Both the position numbers and the translations under genes were made by a program. Positions 56,571 to 63,807 of a stretch of 64,000 nt of DNA are shown here, piece by piece. This DNA is from Noviherbaspirillum malthae (GTDB taxonomy: Bacteria > Pseudomonadota > Gammaproteobacteria > Burkholderiales > Burkholderiaceae_D), in NCBI RefSeq assembly GCF_015352985.1, contig NZ_JACYXF010000001.1, positions 434,001-498,000 on the forward strand, given 5' to 3'. The notes below the pieces were generated by a model. The model had not been told where the DNA came from. It made no database searches and saw nothing but the letters and a program-made list of their open reading frames with translations. Numbering within the stretch: position 1 is the stretch's first letter; each line of letters starts with the position of its first letter.

Positions 56571-57788
56571 TTATGCTTCTGCCGGGAACGTGCCTTTGAC
56601 AAGCAAGGTAGGCCGGGGCACTGTCATCGCAAGGCGTTCTTCAGCCAGGATGGCAATCATGTTCTTGGTGAAAAAGTCGGCATGCTGCGTGGCCACTTCA
56701 ACGGTTGCCTGTTGACGGTCATACAGGCGGGCGGCGCGGACAAAGTCGCCAACCAGGAAATCATCTTCCCCGATCGCATCAGTCACCACCACCGGCACGC
56801 GCCAGGTAACCGTACGGCCGTCGGCATCTGTTACGTTCAAAGTCACCAGGAACCGGCCTTCGGAGTCCTTTTCCAGCTCCAAGCGCTCAAGGCCGACCGG
56901 GTTGATCACAATGCCGCTTGCGACGCCGCGAGCCAACTGAATCTGGGTGATTGCCCGGCGCAGAGTGTCGTTTGCCGTATCGCCGGCGACAGTGCGGTTA
57001 TAGGCGGTCGCCTGGGTCATCAAGCCGTTAATATTCGAGCCGTCGCCAGAGCCAAGCAGAAGCTGTGTGTCTTCGGCTAGTTGCAGCTCATCGAGCAGCG
57101 TGTTGTTCACGAAGTCCTGCAGTGCTGCATTATCGTCCATGAGCTGGCGCGATGCCGGCACCCAGCATGCGATTGTGGCTACCTTGGCCGTCTCCAACTC
57201 AAAATCCATGCCGAGTTCGGCCTTTTGAGTGCCTTCACCCTCTTGGACCGCGGCGGCGCCAGTGCGGGTGGCCTTCACATATTCGATGGAAGTGGCGGTC
57301 GTTGGCTTGGTAATCAGCAGATCGCGGACAGTCAGCCGGCGCGCAAGCGGACCGTACATTTCCGTATCGCGCTGCGCAACGCCGGGGAAATCAGCATTCG
57401 TAATGGCTGCCTTTTGGCCTAGCGGGAAGGACTTGACCGGGATGCGAATGCTTCGCAGCGAGCCGTCGCGCAGGTTGCTGAGCTGGTCGCTTTTGGTGAC
57501 CAAGGAGCCAACATCTTCAGCCTGTTCTCCAGCGCCAGCGCCAATCAAGTTACCACCACGGGCAGCTTTTTGCGCCAACTCCATGATCATTGCATCATGG
57601 TCCTCAATCTTTTTGTTCTGCTCTTCCAACGTTTTCTGGTTGTCGACGATGACGCTCTTTACCTTCTTGACCAGGGTCTTGACCATCACGGTGGTATCGC
57701 CGTCGTCGTGGTTATCATCGTCATCGCGCTCATTCTGGCTTCCGCCGCGGGCGCTCTTGATGTGAAGTTTGGTCGGATCGATGTTCAT
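56571..57788 (-). CDS. HK97-family phage major capsid protein
   Basis: Protein of 405 residues. The N-terminal 100 residues form a delta-type scaffold: an Asp-rich stretch (21-31) and a coiled coil (about 33-75). The capsid fold follows, with PLARRLTVRDLLITKPTTAT, YVKATRTGAAAVQEG, CWVPASRQLMDDNAALQDFV, LLLGSGDGSNINGLMTQA and VVVTDAIGEDDFLVGDFVRA as HK97 gp5 markers. The ribosome site AAAGG lies in the end of the protease gene 3 bp upstream. No portal, terminase or connector gene follows; a terminator does. Confidence 0.95.
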   Translation of the reverse strand: MNIDPTKLHIKSARGGSQNERDDDDNHDDGDTTVMVKTLVKKVKSVIVDNQKTLEEQNKKIEDHDAMIMELAQKAARGGNLIGAGAGEQAEDVGSLVTKSDQLSNLRDGSLRSIRIPVKSFPLGQKAAITNADFPGVAQRDTEMYGPLARRLTVRDLLITKPTTATSIEYVKATRTGAAAVQEGEGTQKAELGMDFELETAKVATIACWVPASRQLMDDNAALQDFVNNTLLDELQLAEDTQLLLGSGDGSNINGLMTQATAYNRTVAGDTANDTLRRAITQIQLARGVASGIVINPVGLERLELEKDSEGRFLVTLNVTDADGRTVTWRVPVVVTDAIGEDDFLVGDFVRAARLYDRQQATVEVATQHADFFTKNMIAILAEERLAMTVPRPTLLVKGTFPAEA

Positions 57789-57791
57789 TTT

Positions 57792-58439
57792 TTAGCCTTT
57801 CGTGAGGGTGCTAAGGGTTCGGATCGCGAGTGCGAGCTCGCTTTTCAGGCCGTCGTTATCCTGCTGGCCTAAGGGGCTCGACCAGCCGCGCGTCGCAATG
57901 CGCCGTGCCTCTGAGCGAGAGTAACCAACGTCATCGCGCAGGAATCGCTCGAAGTCGCGGACATTGTTGGGAAGGGATTTGACGGACGTAATGCGTGCGG
58001 CGTGGTTTGCCGGCACAGCGACAACCGAGATCTCGACCAGGTTGACCTGCTTGAGCAGGTTGACCTTGCCGTCCTGGATCATGTCGACCAGCTCATATCC
58101 GATCGACATGCCGAGGGCGCCGTCTTTGGCCAGCGCATGGGCTTCGGCGCCGCGCTGCGTTCCGAGAGTGAAGCGGCCGGTCACCTTCAGGCCGTACCTG
58201 TCTTCGGAAACATCGAGCCACTTGCCGATGGGCTCCTTCAGGTTGTGGGCCCAAAGCATGGCCGGCATGGTGTCGTTTGCGATGTGCTGCTTCAGCGAGC
58301 GGGCGAACGCGCCAGGCGCGATAACGTCGCCGTAGGAATCGACCGGGCCATTGAACGTGGCCGCATAGCCTTCGAATATGCCATTCGAATCGGTCTTGGC
58401 GTCTTTTAACTGCAGGGTAGGGGTGTGGCGCTCTCTCAT
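57792..58439 (-). CDS. HK97-family prohead protease
   Basis: Protein of 215 residues, serine protease that removes the capsid scaffold during head maturation. GIFEGYAATFNGPVDSYGDV, PGAFARSLKQH, PAMLWAHNLKEPIGKWLDVSE in part (with the catalytic His), LGMSIGYELVDM (catalytic Ser) and LVEISVVAVPANHAARI are family motifs. It directly precedes the capsid gene, the normal order, but the portal gene that usually comes before it is missing. Confidence 0.94.
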   Translation of the reverse strand: MRERHTPTLQLKDAKTDSNGIFEGYAATFNGPVDSYGDVIAPGAFARSLKQHIANDTMPAMLWAHNLKEPIGKWLDVSEDRYGLKVTGRFTLGTQRGAEAHALAKDGALGMSIGYELVDMIQDGKVNLLKQVNLVEISVVAVPANHAARITSVKSLPNNVRDFERFLRDDVGYSRSEARRIATRGWSSPLGQQDNDGLKSELALAIRTLSTLTKG

Positions 58440-58916
58440 TTCGCGATCTCGTTAAGCAAAGTAAAACCAAGCCCTGTTGGGCTTTCCTTGCCACACAAAA
58501 CCGCTCGTCTCAAGCGCTGAAGGTGGGGCGTTGCGCATCTCACGCAACGTTTATGAAGCCGGAGCATAGCAGCTGGAAAATTGCTCGTCAACAAGCATTG
58601 AGGAATTGTGTGCAGGCTTTTTTCCTGCTGCTGCGCATTTGCTGTATGCGCGGATTCCCTTGTCATATAAGGCTCCCTTGAGGATTTGGTCAGTAAAAAC
58701 GAAACTTTTTTTTTGCTCAAAAACCCCCACTGCCTGAAATTTCCGGCGAAGGAAAAAAACCTGCGCGTGGGGTACCGGGCGGTCTAGGTCAGAAAGGGCG
58801 TCAGACTTTTGACCCCCCCCTATCCCCGTCGCTGGAACGATGGAACGTTCCAATGGAACGGCGCGCCGGCGCTCGCGTCGAGCCAATACCGGGCGCTTAG
58901 TCGTTCCAGTGCCAGA
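58440..58916. other. Non-coding 477-bp region, candidate packaging (cos) or promoter region
   Basis: No gene is supported. It contains long homopolymers (A/T and C runs near 58700-58825), the segment GGGGTACCGGGCGGTCTAGG (58769-58788), a 12-bp palindrome TGGAACGTTCCA (58841-58852), and TGGAACG three times (58833, 58841, 58854). It sits exactly where terminase and portal genes would be in an HK97-like phage. Confidence 0.5.
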
Positions 58917-59192
58917 TCAGTTGGGGCTGTGCTTTGCTTGTTCGTCGGCCAGGAAGCGACGATGCCGCTCAATGATCCGATCGATAGCTTCGGGCAGGAA
59001 TTCGCCAATGAGCCTGGGCTCGCTCATTGGTCGGCGCTCCGCGGCAGCGCTCGTGTCCGTGCTGTCTTGCGGTTCATGCAACGTTCTCATGCTGTTGTCG
59101 TTTTTCATCGATCTGTCTTTGGAATGGTCTTTGTCGCTGAATGTGTCGGCGCAGCCTGGTACATCAGCCACCGAACCCTTTTCGCCGCTCAA
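58917..59192 (-). CDS. Hypothetical phage-type protein of 91 residues
   Basis: Polar protein with a disordered N-terminal half and a C-terminal helix (LIGEFLPEAIDRIIERHRRFL). It overlaps the dnaB 3' end by 29 bp; starting at the inner ATG (59108) would avoid the overlap. No family recognised. The helix resembles short proteins found after helicase genes in other proviral elements, by impression only. Confidence 0.5.
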   Translation of the reverse strand: MSGEKGSVADVPGCADTFSDKDHSKDRSMKNDNSMRTLHEPQDSTDTSAAAERRPMSEPRLIGEFLPEAIDRIIERHRRFLADEQAKHSPN

Positions 59193-60543
59193 TGTGCGTT
59201 GCTTGCGACGTTGGTTTAGGACCGATCCATTCTGAGAAACTGCAGGTCGGGCCGTCGAATCTGAGGCCTAGGTCGGCCAGAGGACCATTCCGTTGCTTTC
59301 GGATGAGCACATCAGCATATCCATGCAGTTGCGGATTGTTCGGCTCATGCATTTCGGGACGGTGCACAAAGACCACGATATCGGCGTCTTGCTCAATCTC
59401 ACCCGAATCGCGCAGGTCCGAGAGGATGGGCTTGCGATCGCCGCGGTCTTCAGGTTTGCGGTTCAGCTGGGCCAGCGCGATGATCGCGACGTCGAGTTCT
59501 TTGGCAAGCGCTTTCAGACCACGGGAATAGGATCCGATCTGCTCATGGCGCTTCTCGCCGTCGCCGCCGGTCATGAGGCCGATGTAGTCGACGATGATGA
59601 CGTCCAGCCCGTGCTTCCGCTTCCAGGCCTTTGCTTTCATCCGTAGCTCGATGAGCGCGATCGCTGGCGTCTCATCAATCGAAAACCGCATGGGTTCGAG
59701 TGCACTGCAACCACGGGTGACGGAATCCCATGCCAATGTGTCGCCGGCGTCAATGTGGTTCAGCAGTCGGGAAAGGTGGATCTGTCCTCGGTTTGCCAAA
59801 GCCCTGCCGACCAGCTCCTGCCCTGACATCTCCATCGAAAACATGAGAACGCTGTATGTGGTCGCCATGTTCAATCCGATGTCAACGGATAGCGCGGTCT
59901 TACCTTGGGAAGGGCGCCCGGCAACGATGACCAGTTGGCCACCACGGAGTCCGCCATTGAACATCTGGTCCAGGCTGTGGATCCCTGTCGGGATGGCCGC
60001 TTCTAGTCCCTGGCTTCTGCGATCTGTCTCATTGATGAACTCGGTCAGCAGCTCCGAGATCATCTTGGGTTCAGTGCGCGCGCGGCGCTCGGCCAGCTTA
60101 GACACCATGGATTGCACCTGGTCGAGAACTTGGTCCGCTGTCTGGCCTCGGGGGTTCTGCGCTAGCTCGGCAGCTTTGCCCGTGACATGGAGCAGCCCAC
60201 GGAGCAGAGCCTTCTCGACCACGATGTCCGCGTATCGAGCAACATTAGCGGCGCTAGGCGTGCTTTGCGCAATTAGGTTGAGGTAGGGTAGCAACCCCTC
60301 AACAAAAGCCCCTCCACGGTTCTGTAATCCATCCCAAATCGAAATTACGTCGGCAGGCTGCCCCTTGGAAATGCATTGCATGATCTGCGCAAAGATGGCG
60401 CGGTGGTCTTCCCGATAAAAATGCCGGCTCTGAAGTTGGCCGATCCGGTCAATCGCGCCATTGTCCAAGAGCAGGCCGCCAAGAACCGCTTGCTCTGCTT
60501 CGATGGAATGCGGAAGGGTAAAGGCGTCGGCAGGTGCGTTCAT
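59164..60543 (-). CDS. dnaB: Replicative DNA helicase (DnaB family), phage type
   Basis: Protein of 459 residues. The N-terminal DnaB domain starts at LPHSIEAEQAVLGGLLLDNGAID in part. The RecA-like domain has Walker A VAGRPSQGKTALS (about 207-219), VIIVDYIGLM as Walker B, and DLRDSGEIEQDADIVVFVHRP with the Arg-finger region RKQRNGPL. It should unwind DNA at the element's origin. It follows the replication protein gene with a 4-bp overlap (ATGA). Confidence 0.94.
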   Translation of the reverse strand: MNAPADAFTLPHSIEAEQAVLGGLLLDNGAIDRIGQLQSRHFYREDHRAIFAQIMQCISKGQPADVISIWDGLQNRGGAFVEGLLPYLNLIAQSTPSAANVARYADIVVEKALLRGLLHVTGKAAELAQNPRGQTADQVLDQVQSMVSKLAERRARTEPKMISELLTEFINETDRRSQGLEAAIPTGIHSLDQMFNGGLRGGQLVIVAGRPSQGKTALSVDIGLNMATTYSVLMFSMEMSGQELVGRALANRGQIHLSRLLNHIDAGDTLAWDSVTRGCSALEPMRFSIDETPAIALIELRMKAKAWKRKHGLDVIIVDYIGLMTGGDGEKRHEQIGSYSRGLKALAKELDVAIIALAQLNRKPEDRGDRKPILSDLRDSGEIEQDADIVVFVHRPEMHEPNNPQLHGYADVLIRKQRNGPLADLGLRFDGPTCSFSEWIGPKPTSQATHIERRKGFGG

Positions 60544-61391
60544 GCGCGCCTCCGGGTTTCGTACATGCCTTCACGGATCTTGGCGAAGTTTTCCGGCCTG
60601 GTGATCCATTCGAGACTCACGAGGAATTGTTCCTTCGTCTGGCCAACAAGGAAGGGACATTCCGCTGCGATGTACTCGAAGAGCTTCCGCCAGTAGTCGA
60701 GGTTCTGCCGGCTCTTGTCCTCATTCCATCGGGCGCGAAGTTGTGAAGACCGCTTCGGCGTCCAAGTCTTGACCTGCGGGCACATCGGTAAGGCCTCGTG
60801 GTAGAGGTCAATGATTTGCTGATGCGGGCAATTCGGCTTTGCGGTTTTTCCTTGACTGCTTCCCTGGTCGCCAGCATCGCTGGTGACGACTAACCCGTCA
60901 GGGTTAGTAATAACTTCCATTCCTTTCCATTCCTTTCCATTAGACTCCATTCCATTCCGTACCCGAGCGCTCGACGAGTCGTCGCCAACTGTTTGTGGAT
61001 TGGTCGGCGAGTCCTCGGCGATATATACGGGAGCAGGAGGAGATTGCTCATCGATTTTTTCGCTGTTCGGCAATGGATGGCGATAGGTCGGTTTTTCTAT
61101 CCTTTGATGCTTTTTCCATCCTGTTACACGCAAGAATGCTTGGTTTTCAACGGAATAGCGTTCAAGCAGCTTTACCTTCAACAGCTCGTCGACCATGGTC
61201 TGGATCTCGCGATCCGTAATGGTGTCGGAAGGGAAGATCTCCATCTTCAAGCGCTTGACCGAATCAGGATGTATTCCGTTGTCGTCACAAAAATTCCACA
61301 TGCCGACGAACATAAGGCGAGCAAGCGGCGAGCATTCGACGACTTGTTCGGACGTCCAAAACTCAGGTTTGATGGTGCGAATTCGAGACAT
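60540..61391 (-). CDS. Phage replication-initiation-like protein
   Basis: Protein of 283 residues. The N-terminal part MSRIRTIKPEFWTSEQVVEC and LARLMFVGMWNFCDDNGIHP, then VKRLKMEIFP, is a winged-helix domain common in phage replication proteins next to DnaB/DnaC genes. A variable middle (about 110-195) contains a low-complexity run (NGMESNGKEWKGME) encoded by GGAAT-type repeats. The C-terminal part (TPKRSSQLRARWNE, YWRKLFEYIAAECPFL) resembles helicase-loader or primosomal C-domains. It probably brings DnaB to the origin. Confidence 0.8.
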   Translation of the reverse strand: MSRIRTIKPEFWTSEQVVECSPLARLMFVGMWNFCDDNGIHPDSVKRLKMEIFPSDTITDREIQTMVDELLKVKLLERYSVENQAFLRVTGWKKHQRIEKPTYRHPLPNSEKIDEQSPPAPVYIAEDSPTNPQTVGDDSSSARVRNGMESNGKEWKGMEVITNPDGLVVTSDAGDQGSSQGKTAKPNCPHQQIIDLYHEALPMCPQVKTWTPKRSSQLRARWNEDKSRQNLDYWRKLFEYIAAECPFLVGQTKEQFLVSLEWITRPENFAKIREGMYETRRRA

Positions 61392-61393
61392 CG

Positions 61394-61621
61394 TTACGCT
61401 CCCACATCACGGCCTGGATAGGTCTTTTGCACTGCGCAGTCGACCAGGATCTGAGCTTGAGCTTTTTCTGAGAACTCGTCGAAGTGGGCCAGTGTTTCGG
61501 AGATCGACCACCGGTATTCCTCGCCGGCGCGCTCTACCGAAAAGAAGCAGCGATCATCCGGGAATCCGAAACCTAGGTTTGTGCCGCGGTACACGGCGCG
61601 CGGAGCTGGTGCTTGGTTCAT
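61394..61621 (-). CDS. Hypothetical phage-element protein (75 residues)
   Basis: Starts MNQAPAPRAVYRGTNLGFGF. A compact alpha/beta pattern (RCFFSVERAGEEYRWSISE, then helix LAHFDEFSEKAQAQILVDCA) suggests a folded domain. Its start overlaps the preceding gene's stop (ATGA) and it ends 2 bp before the replication gene, so it is translated in the same operon. No family recognised. Confidence 0.68.
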   Translation of the reverse strand: MNQAPAPRAVYRGTNLGFGFPDDRCFFSVERAGEEYRWSISETLAHFDEFSEKAQAQILVDCAVQKTYPGRDVGA

Positions 61622-61977
61622 GACAAGCCTCCTTGCTTGGACTTGACCATCCGTTCAAGGGCTGTGCCTTCCCGGTCCAATTCGCTTCGAAGCCTGGTCA
61701 CCAGCGTGGCAACTGCTACGGACAAACCACCGCGCAGGTAAAGGGATAGCGGCTGGCCGCCCTCATCCTCGCGGTCCCGCTCGATCTCGTCGGCCGCAAG
61801 GATGCTCGTGATGCATTCGAGAGCATAGGCGGTCTGGTAGGCGTGCTCGATGGCATTGGCAGCTCGGCCCAGTTCATGGCTATGGCTACGGAACAGATCG
61901 ATGTCGAACCGCTGATAGCGCTCGTTCAGCGGATTGGGCGTGGTAGATGGGGTGGGTTTGGAAGTGGTCGCATTCAT
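61618..61977 (-). CDS. Hypothetical phage-element protein (119 residues)
   Basis: Starts MNATTSKPTPSTTPNPLNER; a disordered Thr/Pro-rich lead is followed by long helices (ELGRAANAIEHAYQTAYALE, VAVATLVTRLRSELDREG). Both ends overlap neighbouring genes by 4 bp (ATGA). No family recognised. Confidence 0.68.
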   Translation of the reverse strand: MNATTSKPTPSTTPNPLNERYQRFDIDLFRSHSHELGRAANAIEHAYQTAYALECITSILAADEIERDREDEGGQPLSLYLRGGLSVAVATLVTRLRSELDREGTALERMVKSKQGGLS

Positions 61978-62174
61978 GCTGCACCTCCAACCAGGACGGT
62001 TAAATCACGGACCACGTCTTCGGTAAGAGCGAGACAGGTGGTGAGGGTGACTTGCCGTGCGTCTTGCGGCAGCTTTTCAAGGACGGACAGCAAAGCGGCT
62101 GCAGTGTCGGCTCGGGCCGCCGCGCGCGCAATGATTTCGGAATGGGAATGTACGGGCGAGTTAGTGCCAGGCAT
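61974..62174 (-). CDS. Hypothetical phage-element protein (66 residues)
   Basis: Starts MPGTNSPVHSHSEIIARAAA; helical with a hydrophobic repeat (ALLSVLEKLPQDARQVTL, LTEDVVRDLTVLVGG). AAGGAGG 7 bp before the ATG is a very strong ribosome site. First gene after the structured leader. The downstream gene start overlaps its stop (ATGA). Confidence 0.68.
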   Translation of the reverse strand: MPGTNSPVHSHSEIIARAAARADTAAALLSVLEKLPQDARQVTLTTCLALTEDVVRDLTVLVGGAA

Positions 62175-62360
62175 GGGTGCCTCCTTCTTGAGCGGTTAAA
62201 CCGCCTCTCCTCGCTCTCACACGAGGGGGGCGGCGAATGGCAGGGGTTGAGAGACCGGCAAGAAGGTACCGGCAGGCCGAAGCCTCCCCACCACCGCCGC
62301 CCATAGAAGGCACAGCATGGTCCGGACGAAAAAATACCGCCTTGTGGCGGTTGTCCGCCT
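62175..62360 (-). ncRNA. Structured leader RNA candidate (C4/Icd-type immunity region)
   Basis: On the minus strand this non-coding segment holds, in order, a three-strand attenuator, the stretch CGTCCGGACCATG, GGGCGGCG that can pair with CGCCGCCC about 60 nt later, AGGC-TTCG-GCCT, two GCCGGT repeats 10 nt apart, and the palindrome GCGGTTTAACCGC, then a strong ribosome site. It resembles, from memory, a sequence conserved upstream of early genes in P1/P4-like elements that encode C4-type antisense RNA. Open frames across it (to 62448) look incidental. Confidence 0.45.
62328..62359 (-). promoter_or_regulatory. Three-strand attenuator (terminator/antiterminator)
   Basis: On the minus strand GGCGG (62359-62355), CCGCC (62350-62346) and GGCGG (62341-62337) follow each other with ACAA linkers, then TATTTTTT. 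Strand 2 can pair with strand 1 (no termination) or strand 3 (intrinsic terminator). It separates the alpA genes from the replication genes. Confidence 0.7.
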
Positions 62361-62444
62361 CCTTGATCGGGCTCTCACCCCCGGTCGCTTCTTTTTCAGC
62401 GACATGTCCAGAGTAATCCAATAACTTCCAAATCGTCAAGAAAT

Positions 62445-62672
62445 TCATTCGCGGGACTCCAGGCGCTTTTGGACGATGCGCAAGAACCCACGGGTAACCG
62501 TCAGCGCTTCGATATCGTGGAACTCGGGCAGCAGAGCGAGCAGCTCGGCATACAGAGCATCCGGATCCGGATAGCTTGTGCGGACCTGCTCGATGAATTC
62601 CTTGGCTTGTTTTTGACCCTTGAGATTTGCCGCTACCAGCTCGGCCAGGTTAGGAGTGCCGGCGCCGGTCAT
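62445..62672 (-). CDS. Hypothetical protein of 75 residues after alpA
   Basis: Starts MTGAGTPNLAELVAANLKGQ; helical (QAKEFIEQVRTSYPDPDALY, ALTVTRGFLRIVQKRL). ATG 62672 overlaps the alpA stop (ATGA); a longer frame begins at 62726 inside alpA and is less likely. No family recognised. It is the last gene before the attenuator. Confidence 0.65.
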   Translation of the reverse strand: MTGAGTPNLAELVAANLKGQKQAKEFIEQVRTSYPDPDALYAELLALLPEFHDIEALTVTRGFLRIVQKRLESRE

Positions 62673-62881
62673 TTGGCTGCCTGGTTTGCCGGTTTCGCGG
62701 AAGCCGCGACTCGTGCATCGATCCAAGCATCGATTGCGTCAGAGTCCCAGCCGATAGCCCGGGCACCAAGCGGTATTGAGCTTGGGAAAGCTCCGGCTTT
62801 GATGAAGTTGTAGATGCTCGACCTGCTCAAGCCCGTGCGAGCTCGAACCTCAGGAAGTCGAATAATTGATCTTTGCGCCAT
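62669..62881 (-). CDS. alpA: AlpA-family transcriptional regulator
   Basis: Protein of 70 residues with a MerR/excisionase-like winged helix: IIRLPEVRARTGLSRSSIYN, GAFPSSIPLGARAIGWDSD and IDAWIDARVAA, which is the AlpA pattern. AlpA proteins activate early or excision genes in P4-like and PICI-like elements. AAAGGTG before the ATG is the ribosome site. Palindromic operators lie 70-150 bp upstream. Confidence 0.9.
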   Translation of the reverse strand: MAQRSIIRLPEVRARTGLSRSSIYNFIKAGAFPSSIPLGARAIGWDSDAIDAWIDARVAASAKPANQAAK

Positions 62882-62954
62882 GTTGCACCTTTATGTGCGT
62901 TGTTGAACATGGCGAGAATATGGATGAAGGAGTAACCCTCACGGCAACAACTTT

Positions 62955-63036
62955 TACCCTCAGGGTAAACGGGTAAAACGACCCTGAGGGTAGGCGCAAA
63001 CCCGCATGAATCCTAGGTTTTCTACCCTGGGGGTTA
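62955..63036. promoter_or_regulatory. Cluster of palindromic operators upstream of alpA
   Basis: TACCCTCAGGGTA (62955-62967) is a perfect palindrome; ACCCTGAGGGT (62981-62991) is a second; TACCCTGGGGGTTA (63023-63036) is an imperfect third. A half-site AACCCTC lies at 62933-62940. The set fits a repressor or activator controlling the alpA promoter. Confidence 0.75.
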
Positions 63037-63039
63037 AAG

Positions 63040-63807
63040 TTATTTTTTGGTCTTTTTTTGGCGGTCGATAGGACATGCAACCAGCTCGACGGCTTCAGCC
63101 TGAAGCTGACTCAACTTGTACTTTTCCCTCAAGTCCCCCCACAGGGCTTCCTGATTTGGACGTTGATCCACATCTGTCCAATACTCTCGCTGAACTGCAA
63201 GCGCAATCTTCATCAGCCTGGTGTTGTGCAATGCTATTGCGCTGCCATCGCCAACAAGGCGGTTCAGCTGGTCCACCTTTTTCTGCAGATCACTTACCTG
63301 AGCACGAAGTATTTCTGCATCAGCTTCAGCCTTTTTCCGTCGGCCTTCCTCTGCACTTAGGCGCCGTAGCAACTCCTCGTCCGTCTTGGGCGGCGCTGTC
63401 GACTCCGTGCTGTCCGGGATGGGCCAGTCTAGGCCTTTTTCCTTGGACCAGTTGCGCCATGCCGCATGGCTAATCCGATCTACAGAGCCTATTTCTGTTT
63501 TTGGTTTTTCGAATCCGTTAAGCCGAGCATCTTGGGCCAAGATCTCATGCTGGCATGCGTCAATGAGTCGAAGTTTTCTATCCACCTCGGACGGAGGATC
63601 GTCCCAAAAGCGCCAGTCATCCACTTCGTCCGGAAAGAGACCGGACATAATCAGCGCCGCATCTTGTTTTGTGAACGCTGGCATTTGCTGATATTCCACC
63701 GGCCATGTACGGCTTGGGGTTTTCAACGAAATGTTATTTTCTTCAAGTAGGGCTGTGATTTCAGATAACCGAAAGCCGAATTTCTTATAGTCAGAATGGA
63801 ATATCAT
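63040..63807 (-). CDS. Coiled-coil phage-element protein of unknown function
   Basis: Protein of about 255 residues. The N-terminal half is globular (MIFHSDYKKFGFRLSEITAL; DWRFWDDPPSEVDRKLRLID). Residues about 150-190 form a coiled coil (ELLRRLSAEEGRRKKAEADA, LRAQVSDLQKKVDQLNRL). The C-terminal helices end in KKTKK. ATG 63807 overlaps the upstream gene by 17 bp; the frame extends to 63876. Family not recognised; proteins of this build occur near alpA and integrase genes in proteobacterial islands. Confidence 0.7.
   Translation of the reverse strand: MIFHSDYKKFGFRLSEITALLEENNISLKTPSRTWPVEYQQMPAFTKQDAALIMSGLFPDEVDDWRFWDDPPSEVDRKLRLIDACQHEILAQDARLNGFEKPKTEIGSVDRISHAAWRNWSKEKGLDWPIPDSTESTAPPKTDEELLRRLSAEEGRRKKAEADAEILRAQVSDLQKKVDQLNRLVGDGSAIALHNTRLMKIALAVQREYWTDVDQRPNQEALWGDLREKYKLSQLQAEAVELVACPIDRQKKTKK

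Noticed and set aside
62161..62448. A 95-residue frame (and an overlapping 62-residue one) over the leader between alpA and the replication genes
   Set aside because: It contains the attenuator and several RNA stems, has Gly/Arg-rich low-complexity sequence and overlaps the next gene's ribosome site. It may be what databases call Icd-like, but the RNA reading explains the sequence better.
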